Positions 57,901 through 64,000 of a stretch of DNA of 64,000 nucleotides are shown piece after piece. Numbering within the stretch: the stretch's first letter is position 1; every line of letters starts with the position of its first letter. The notes under the pieces are model-generated. The model was not told the origin of the DNA. It searched no databases and worked only from the letters and a program-made list of their open reading frames with translations. Origin of the DNA: Halichondria panicea (lineage: Eukaryota > Porifera > Demospongiae > Suberitida > Halichondriidae); contig NC_087379.1 in NCBI RefSeq assembly GCF_963675165.1, positions 2,236,201 through 2,300,200 on the forward strand. The letters are read 5' to 3'. The translations under genes and the position numbers were made by a program.

Positions 57901-58958
57901 TAACAAAGAGGCACTTTTGTGTGTGTGGAAATGCAGCTCAGTTTGAATGCTCCAATTGCAGCTCTCAAGGCTATTGCAGTCCTGAGTGCCAACTAGAGAA
58001 TTGGGCGGACCAGCACCAGAGGCAATGTGGTCGACTAAGCGAGAAGAAAAGAAGATCAGATGTGTTAACTGGAATTGGAGGACCATCTGAAATTCAAAGA
58101 CCGTTGAGACGCATCACCCTAGCAACCTCTCCGTCAACTGGAGGTATGGCTACATCTCCAGTTTCACCTACTGACTGGAAAGGATTTATGAGTCTTGGAA
58201 AGTCGTTCAATTCACCAGCAAGCCCTCAGGCACCAGAAAGTTTGGATACACCCAAACCGTCCAACAGTGAAACCGCAAAACCTTTTTTGAGTCGACAAAG
58301 CACTCCTAGAGCTCCACCCACTCTTGGTCCACTAAAGAAAGTATCTATATCCTCTCGTAACCTCCCTCCTCTCTCACGCTCGTCCAGTCTCCAAGGATAC
58401 TCTCAGATTGCCTCCAGACCTTCGTATCAAACATCCACATCTGTTACAAGACCCAACTTCTACAGTACTTCTGCAGGATCTGGAGGTCCCCCACCATCCC
58501 TACGAACCCCCGTTAGGGCTCAACCGGATCTATTTACGAGGGCAAACCCCCAGCAGGCTTCACTCCGTCCACCACCTCCTGCACGTAGGATCTCCATCAC
58601 CTCAGTCGGCTCAGAAGAACTGGGGTACTCTATGAGCATGTCACGTGACGTACGACATGAGCCATTGCTGGAATCAGACGAGGACGATTATGAGAGCTCA
58701 AGCGATGGAAGCAATATTTCTCCATTACCACAAATTCTTAATCCTCCGACTAGCAGCCACACACCCCAAATACAGTCAAGTATACCTCCTCTTGAGACAC
58801 AACCCTCATCCCATGAAACTAATGCACATGTGGGAGATACGCAGCCCTTTCAAACAACCCCTGCAAGCACCCCCACAGAATCTAAAGCTCTGGAAAAATT
58901 GTCGGAAGTTTTAGCTCACGATACAAGTATGTCCGAAGCAACTAAAGAAAGCAACTAA
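35912..58958 (+). CDS. Giant cadherin-IPT-REJ-GPS-TM-MYND receptor, 7,151 aa
   Basis: Single-pass adhesion/receptor-like protein. Seven exons: 35912-36991, 37576-49155, 49302-51181, 51293-51414, 51634-52531, 52729-55229 and 55564-58958. All junctions are in phase, total 7,152 codons with stop. A signal peptide (MLYNLQAIVTLLLFVTSSIQA) chooses the start. About 39 cadherin repeats follow to about aa 4190, counted from 38 linker positions of DxNDNxP type, a few of them degenerate. Next come a Cys-rich region (about 4221-4390), GDDSSC/CGxC repeats (about 5070-5316), two IPT/TIG-like domains (about 5319 and 5448), a REJ-like region (about 5660-6020), GAIN/GPS (to about 6595), a Thr/Pro stalk, TM (6650-6677), a ubiquitin-like segment (about 6715-6796), a MYND finger (6805-6842) and a 300-aa Ser/Pro tail. 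Many N-glycosylation sequons. AATAAA lies 20 bp past the stop. It is not Fat, Dachsous, CELSR or a classical cadherin: no EGF/LamG, no 7TM and no catenin-binding motif is seen. Confidence 0.93.
37007..37180. repeat. G-rich tandem repeat in cadherin intron 1
   Basis: Five units of about 35-39 bp, each ACACATGTAAGAG, then a run of 6-12 G, then TTAATTTGTTAG. It starts 16 bp after the exon 1 donor. The G-runs on the transcribed strand make G-quadruplexes in the intron RNA plausible (inference). The rest of the intron (37181-37575) shows nothing notable. Confidence 0.9.
37576..49155 (+). other. Giant cadherin exon 2: 3,860-codon exon of EC repeats
   Basis: One uninterrupted 11,580-bp exon, phase 0 at both ends. 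It starts VVVKLLDINDYTPQF after acceptor TTTTCTCCAG and ends FCLGQY before GTAAGT. I count 36 linker positions. Most match (L/T/Q/S)D.ND..P.F, while those near 41440, 42040, 47210 and 48110 are degenerate (for example DEGQVTSPRF and VPLSDAITVPLF). The repeat beginning near 43690 has an insert with three Cys (CIEVCGSQLFC). DRE/LDxE and A.D.D calcium-site motifs recur at about 105-residue spacing. Confidence 0.95.
49302..52531 (+). other. Giant cadherin exons 3-5: Cys-rich and linker domains
   Basis: Exon 3 (49302-51181) opens with about 26 Cys in 170 residues (VCLSHYCLDTGLVPC and onward), then a beta-rich region. Exon 4 (51293-51414) is only 122 bp. Exon 5 (51634-52531) has a second beta-rich block similar to the exon 3 region: both carry the pattern W-x(2)-D-x(n)-L-x-P/L-S-N, R-x-R-F/Y, and V-x-WDG (KLWDGNVDEF and RIWDGSVEGI). 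That suggests an internal duplication. Exon 5 ends with CVCGGGGDSCDGCDG repeats. Confidence 0.85.
52729..55229 (+). other. Giant cadherin exon 6: CGxC repeats, IPT/TIG and REJ-like region
   Basis: Repeats of the form DCxGVCxGxAxxDSCGxC run to about 53115. VTPNRGPRSGGTEVIVRGAG at 53135-53200 is a clear IPT/TIG start. A second IPT-like unit begins SIAPPHIETNIEGVVSFIGS near 53519. From about 54150 the sequence (NGPLSIPACGPVTFSGINSQ, YYWAI, NTNYTLSVRV, FSWSC) resembles the REJ region of polycystin-1-type proteins. Confidence 0.75.
55564..57450 (+). other. Giant cadherin exon 7, extracellular part: GAIN-like, degenerate GPS, mucin stalk
   Basis: The helical GAIN-like part (ITNLNDVLVSTKDWNRVLSN, with L-rich helices) is followed by beta strands and the GPS region, PLCLYRNVGG...NEWRLDS...FVCEFDHLTEFVIGL. 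The cleavage tripeptide H-L-T and one Cys of the CxC are present. The second Cys is Phe. A stalk of about 45 residues of Pro and Thr follows (57310-57440) and is probably O-glycosylated. Confidence 0.7.
57453..58958 (+). other. Giant cadherin exon 7: TM helix, ubiquitin-like segment, MYND finger and tail
   Basis: TM AVIIVLLVIAAVIVTLLIVF, then the basic stop-transfer WRKKHSKK. The segment from 57648 (MQIILCADKGERKLIGKMNV to FGDKPIFVREV) has ubiquitin-like alternation of strands and one helix (RLRELRYQLADNF). The MYND finger is HFCVCGNAAQFECSNC, then GYCSPECQLENW, then HQRQC. The remaining 300 residues are Ser/Pro/Thr-rich with basic patches and one acidic cluster (ESDEDDYESS), likely disordered and phosphorylated. 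Confidence 0.85.
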
Positions 58959-58978
58959 AGAAATTGCTGCCTTGTCAG

Positions 58979-58984
58979 AATAAA
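58979..58984 (+). terminator. Polyadenylation signal of the cadherin gene
   Basis: AATAAA 20 bp after the stop codon, implying a very short 3' UTR for a 21-kb coding sequence. Confidence 0.6.
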
Positions 58985-59189
58985 CATTCAGTGTGTTTTA
59001 ATTAACCATTAATTGTTAGATACAGCTAGTTTTCAATGTTTTAATTAATTATTATTATTCATGACTTTAAATTATTGCTAACGTGTCTAAAGTAATTAAT
59101 ATTAGGGGAAGGTCCAGGGAAATCCCCAGGGGGCGTTCCATTGCGTATATACCTCTAGCTGGTATAGGATACCCCTAGTAAAGCGTATA

Positions 59190-61650
59190 ATGGCTAACAA
59201 AGCTGCATTACAGTGGAACAAGCAAAGAGCTACTTTGCATGCAAACCATGGACTCCAAATAACCCTATCAACAAGTTGCTCAGTTGCAACAAGAGCAACT
59301 GAAGATGCTGGACAGAAGGTGGATGGTCATGGTGTAGTGTTCACTAATCCGGTACCAGAGGGTGGCATGCTGAGAGTTGCAGTGCTAGAACATAATGAAC
59401 TTTTCAAAGGAGGGCCGGTAAGATTTCACTAGAATGGAAGTTAATTTATTTAATATCAGTGTCTATAGATCATCGAGCTACCGTGCATGTACGTACGTAT
59501 ATATAACTTATTTCGAGGATTGACCTCAACCTTGAAAATTGGCTTACTTCCTCAAAAGACCTCTATTGTAGGGGTGTGACCTCTATCCCATCGACTTCTA
59601 TCCTCGAAAAGAAAATCTGTAGTTTGAGCAATCTGCAAAACTTTATAGTGCCTTCGTATTTACGGTATATATAGAACGCGCCTGATAGATATAATTTTGC
59701 AGGAACAATTAACGTTGCTCAGTAACTCTCTGAAATGTTGCTGTCGGCTGCATGTGTTGCATTAAAATTATGTGATCCATTAATTTTGTTGAGTCTCTAA
59801 TAATAATAATTTTATAACGCTATTTTTCAGGGTGTCTTCCTTACCACTGAAAATCCGAAAACCTCGAGCCTCACTAAGGCATGGATGGCCACTACCTTGG
59901 ATGCACCTGGACAGTCACAGCTCATTGGAGTTTTCAATAATAAAATATTTTATGGAGGCAGGCCACTGGGTGCAAGAAAAAACTTGTCAAAATCTACCGA
60001 ATCTCTAAAGAGTGGTGACTCTGTTGGTATCAGGCTAGTCCAAGGAAACAAGCTGGAGCTGTACTATAATGACAGGTTGTTCAACACATTTTCACTGGAG
60101 AATGGATACCCACAGAAGACGCCAATGTGGGGAGTGGTGGATGTGTACGGAAGCTGCGTCAAAGTGAAAGCTGATGTTTGGACTCAGTTTCATGCACCAA
60201 GCACAGGTAGATGTATAGTCTAGTATATAGCTGCTAGCAGTAAGTTAATTCATCAGGCTTTTTTGCTGTGATCCACACTGACAGGTCATAATACAATCTA
60301 TGTAGCCACTAAAACTCAGTTATTGCTCTTGAGTTGCTGTATACGTGCATGCTAGACAGCTCAGTCAGTCATACATCACTACATGTATACATGCACTGCA
60401 CTCATGTCATCACCAGCCGAGGGTTTGCACTTTAGTGCTCTAGTTTATCTTTTAATTTAACAAATGAATGTACTGCTTATAATTATGCGTTTTAGTATCA
60501 TAATTACGAAACTTTAGTGCAGTTTTGCCTCATGGCTGCATGGCTATAAGTCGTGCTTTGTATAATACCATATAGCGGGTAATTTTTGTGGGGTAAAATA
60601 TTCGTTATTTTCCTGGGCAAGCTGACCTCTACGAAATTTTAACGTAGGCGTGGCTTACCGGAACGTAGTGCAGCCACGAGACTAAACAACATTTTTACTC
60701 ACGAATACCACCGTTTTCGAGTTGAACAAATTTTTTACCCCACAAAAATTACCCGCTATACGGTACACTATACAGTTTACACAACAACAAAAGGTTTTTG
60801 AATTATCTATCAAACTGATATCACAATGGTTTTCACATGAGTATAAGACTTAGGGTATAAGAGCTATAAATACCATTCACAGTAGAGTATTAATTTGTAA
60901 ACCGTTATTCTAATATAGTTTACTATTCCTGACGACATGTCTGTACATATAATTATGTACACACATGCACGTATACACACATGCAAATGCACACATGCAC
61001 ACACACACACACACACAGACACTCCACAGCGTCTGAAGAAAGGTGCTTCCCTGAACAGTTCTCCAACACAGCAAATTAAACAGCTACAAAAGCAGCTTGA
61101 CAACGAACGAGCAACTTTTGCGGTCGAGAAAGTGAGGCTTATGAAAGAGCTGAGTGAATCTGCTATAGTACAAGAGCGACAAGAGCACCAGATCCTTTTA
61201 CAAGAAGTTGAGACTGATCTTAAGAGCAAAACACAATTGCTTGAAAAGCAACTTGAGCAAGAACGCGAAAAGACACAGTTGCAGGAAAAGCAACTTGAGC
61301 AAGAACGCGAAAAGACACAGTTGCAGCTAGAGGCAATGGAGGCTAAACTTAGTCATACTAAACGGGAGGTGGATGAGCTAAGAAGACAACTATCAGAAGC
61401 TGCAGAGAGATCGAGAGACGTCAAAAAAGAACATACACACAATCACAAGCTGCAAGAACTTGAAACTGAAAATGCACGCCTCAAGAAGGACCTACAAGAG
61501 CTTCAAGAAAGCAACATACTAATGAGAAATCCGAGTGTATTAAGAATGGCAGCACGTCGACCCAGCAATAGGAGATCAGAAGCCATCCAGCCTGAGCTCA
61601 GGAGAATTTCAGGACAAGACATATGGCTACGAGCTCAAGGCACACAGTAA
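59190..61650 (+). CDS. Neuralized-repeat (NHR) and coiled-coil protein
   Basis: Three exons, 59190-59417, 59831-60206 and 61019-61650, in phase, giving 411 aa. Residues about 14-190 form one NHR domain: GLQITLSTSCSVATRA, GVVFTNPVPEGG, GDSVGIRLVQGNKLELYYND and WGVVDVYGSCVKVK. From about 215 to 365 is a charged coiled coil (LQKQLDNERATFAVEKVRLM and onward), then a basic tail. Neuralized E3 ligases end in a RING. None is seen here, so it is an NHR adaptor rather than a ligase (inference). The exon 3 acceptor falls in a (CA)n tract and is the least certain junction. It may be co-oriented with, but is separate from, the cadherin gene 231 bp upstream. Confidence 0.8.
60566..60765. mobile_element. 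MITE with TACCGTATAGCGGGTAA tips
   Basis: A 200-bp element in NHR-gene intron 2. The left tip TACCATATAGCGGGTAATTT and the right tip (reverse complement TACCGTATAGCGGGTAATTT) differ at one base. Same family as 34947-35130 and the fragment at 4044-4130. Confidence 0.8.
61243..61326 (+). repeat. Exact 42-bp tandem duplication in a coiled-coil exon
   Basis: Two identical 42-bp units (61243-61284 and 61285-61326) encode two copies of EKQLEQEREKTQLQ, that is, two heptads each. The frame and the heptad register are both preserved. Confidence 0.9.
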
Positions 61651-61892
61651 ATTTTTTTCTGTGAAGTAGATCTATAGAGTCGCAGTAAATGTACTTTTTT
61701 CACCAGTCAACATTTATATAGACATACTTTTTGTACATGATTAATTTACTAAAGCACTTGGTTTAATATACCCATGGCCACTTGGTTGTCAAGTACACTT
61801 GTAACAAATCTTTATGAGACATTGTCTCAAAATCTAATCCACAAAAGAAAACAAAACTACATGTATGTACTACAGAGTTAGTCAGTTGAGTT

Positions 61893-63434
61893 CTAGACAA
61901 TGGCCTTGATCTCATCCAGGAGGTTGGACACCAGTTGGGGGTCGCTGCCCTTGGCGTTGATACTTATACCAGTCTCTCCCTGTGTGTGTGTGTGGGGGGG
62001 GGAAGGGAGGGTAAATAGTTAAGATTTTGTACACTTTTCTCTGCACAAATTGTGCCTAAATTGTATACTAGAGTATGCTTTAGTATACATACTATAATTA
62101 TGAAGCTTATGTTCATATAACATAAAAGTGAACTATTACTTTACTACAACTAGGTTGCTACGTGTACATGTACATGTATGACACAAATGTCTATTTGGGT
62201 TGAGTTCGGCCCAGGAAGTTATGTGGTCAATAATGTTTATTTATGCTTTATGTGGTGGACGAGTAAGCCAGGTGCTTCTATATGGGAGATGCTAACTTTT
62301 AGCTGGTTGGAGCTAATCAGCTCTACAGCATTTAAATAGAAGCGCTATTTAACAAGGAAACCAATGGTATATAAAACTTTACACTTCAGTGAAGTATGAC
62401 AAAGTTATGACAACTTTATTTATGACAACTTTATGAAGGTCGAACTCAACACAAATGACTTTAACAGTGTGCAAGAGTCCAGTCAGCGCTATATATATAC
62501 CACATGTCACTGTACTTAATCACATGCATGTCACGTGTACCAGCTACCAAGTGTCAGTGTGTACTTACCTGAGCCTTGAGCAGTATGCAGATGTGGTGGT
62601 TGGCAATAGAGGAGCCGTACAAAGAGGCACTCTCATCAATCTTCTCCACTACCATAAGATGGAGGGTCCCTGCAATGGCCGTCAGGGCACTGCTGAAGTC
62701 AGGAGTCTGGGAGAACTTGACCTGTGTCAAGTGTGTGTATATGTGTGGTGAGGGGGTATGTGATTGTGTCTACAAAATGAAACCCCTTTTACCGTGCAGT
62801 GCTAATTAAGAATCTCCACAAAACTTCTTCTAGACCTCAATTGCTAACATTTTAACCAAAGCATCTGAAATATCTAGTGGTAAACCTCAAAATGCACAAC
62901 ACAGTCAACTGTCTCCAACCTGTCTCTATGACCTCGTTAGGTACATTGTACCAACTTACGCTAATAAGAACGCAAAGCAAAGTGTGTGTGTGTGTGTGTG
63001 CTCACCTTAATGGCCTGGGTGTCACAGAGACTGCCCCCTCCCAACCAGTTGGCCAACTGTTGCCTGAGAGATTTCAAAGTAATGATAATGATATTCATGC
63101 TAGAATCACCAGCAATGCTACTGTGCTGTACAACACATCCGGTAGCAATTGTAGTACACACCTGTAGTGAAACCTAGCCCTACAAGTGTCACCCTTTATA
63201 ATAATTATACTGCCAGGTTTATGGGTCCCAAGCCTCCGTGTTTGGACCGGTGTTAGCAGGCCACCTATTTATATATAGCCGCTACTGGTATGCCCAAGGG
63301 CTCTACCCTACAGACAGGTTTCACTGTTTACTGAGTGTGAGGACTCACTGGGAACAAGGCACTGGGCAGATGAATGCTGAGCAGGGGAGCATGATCTTGA
63401 AGTCCAGCTTCTCTCCAGTCGTACCAGTCTCAGA
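61893..63434 (-). CDS. AP3D1: AP-3 complex delta subunit, C-terminal exons
   Basis: Large adaptin of AP-3, which sorts cargo to lysosome-related organelles. Four phase-consistent exons on the minus strand: 63434-63349, 63063-63006, 62721-62569 and 61979-61893. They encode the C-terminal appendage. KLDFKIMLPCSAF is followed by LANWLGGGSLCDTQAIK, then SLYGSSIANHHICILLKAQ, and the end SDPQLVSNLLDEIKAIV before a TAG stop. The end matches the AP3D1 C-terminal pattern (S-x-L-L-S-N-L-L-E-E-x-K-A, as I remember that family). More upstream exons should lie beyond 63435 and mostly outside the window. The gene converges with the NHR gene, 242 bp between stops. Confidence 0.75.
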
Positions 63435-63499
63435 CTACAGGGGGGAGGGGGTGATACAATATGTACACTGATAGTGTGATCGAAACACTGTACACCACA

Positions 63500-63680
63500 C
63501 CAGAGGAGGTACGACAACATCACGTGCATGCGTGGACAATGGAATGTCAATTAACATGCAGCAAAGATGCATGCTGATGATGGGAGGGGCCGTATCTTTA
63601 AACCACACCCACACAACTTTTTGCTGCTATTGATTGACATTCCATTATCTACGCACGTGATGTTGTCGTACCTCCTCTGG
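63500..63680. mobile_element. Palindromic MITE in AP3D1 intron
   Basis: CCAGAGGAGGTACGACAACA at the left and its inverted copy ending CCTCCTCTGG at the right. Arms are about 50 bp. The tip CCAGAGGAGG is shared with the 437-bp element at 21301-21737. No clean target duplication (GTACACCAC versus GTACATGTA). Confidence 0.75.
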
Positions 63681-63864
63681 TACATGTACCACACACTCAG
63701 TATACTATATAACAATGCCTATGATCTTAGGAAGTTGGAATACACTACTTAGAGCTAAAAATAAATGAGAGCATAAAATATGTGTTTTGGTCAATTTTAA
63801 AGCTGCAAAAACCTTATGCGATTTACTTGTTAAATGCCGCAATTTCAATGGGATTGTAAATAAA

Positions 63865-64000
63865 GCCAACTAGAGCACTGAAGTGCTAACTCTCGACTGT
63901 TTACTTCAATCAATAAATAGTAGTATGTATGAAGCACGGAAGCTTACTAAGTAGCAAGGCTGACTAAGGAGAAGTAACACGAAATTTCATTGTTCCTGAT
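63865..64000. repeat. Family C repeat, truncated by the window edge
   Basis: Starts AGAGCACTGAAGTGCTAACTC and continues with the same body as the other family C copies to the end of the window. Confidence 0.6.

Noticed and set aside
62455-62809. Plus-strand ORFs over the AP3D1 exons
   Set aside because: They are opposite-strand shadows. The minus strand shows spliced, phase-consistent adaptin sequence.

Overview
This is a stretch of an animal nuclear genome, most likely from a sponge or another early-branching metazoan. That placement is an inference. It rests on intron-rich orthologues of animal genes (mucolipin TRP channel, BET1 SNARE, BAF53/ACTL6, AP-3 delta), a giant cadherin with a domain mix not seen in bilaterian Fat or Dachsous proteins, and an AT-rich background full of short palindromic DNA transposons. 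Gene models were built by hand: GT/AG splice sites were chosen and reading phase was checked across every junction stated.

Layout. (1) 68-21100, minus strand: a TRPML (mucolipin) cation-channel gene of about 12 exons. Its introns are loaded with nested TIR elements, a 1.5-kb inverted minisatellite and a broken tyrosine-recombinase (Crypton-like) copy. (2) 22213-24900: a TIR element flanked by an exact 10-bp target duplication. It carries a two-exon gene for a Ulp1-like cysteine protease with a C-terminal PHD finger and no recognisable transposase. (3) 24911-28900: repeat-derived DNA, including a second copy of the 3' half of that element. (4) 28910-29966, minus: a four-exon BET1-type Golgi SNARE. 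It is head to head, 162 bp apart, with (5) 30129-35430, plus: a complete 12-exon ACTL6/BAF53 actin-related protein of 431 aa. (6) 35912-58958, plus: the main object of the window, a seven-exon gene for a 7,151-aa type I membrane protein. It has about 39 cadherin repeats, then Cys-rich modules, two IPT/TIG-like domains, a REJ-like region, a degenerate GAIN/GPS, a Thr/Pro stalk and one TM helix, with a cytoplasmic ubiquitin-like segment, a MYND zinc finger and a long Ser/Pro tail. One exon alone is 11.58 kb. (7) 59190-61650, plus: a Neuralized-repeat (NHR) plus coiled-coil protein. (8) 61893-63434, minus: the last exons of AP-3 delta (AP3D1), converging on gene 7.

Functionally, three of the genes act in endolysosomal or Golgi traffic (TRPML, BET1, AP-3 delta), one in chromatin remodelling (ACTL6), and one is a giant adhesion/receptor protein. 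I see no operon-like logic beyond the shared BET1/ACTL6 promoter. Transposons with 9-10-bp target duplications (Mutator-like by that criterion) are the dominant repeats and account for most non-coding structure.
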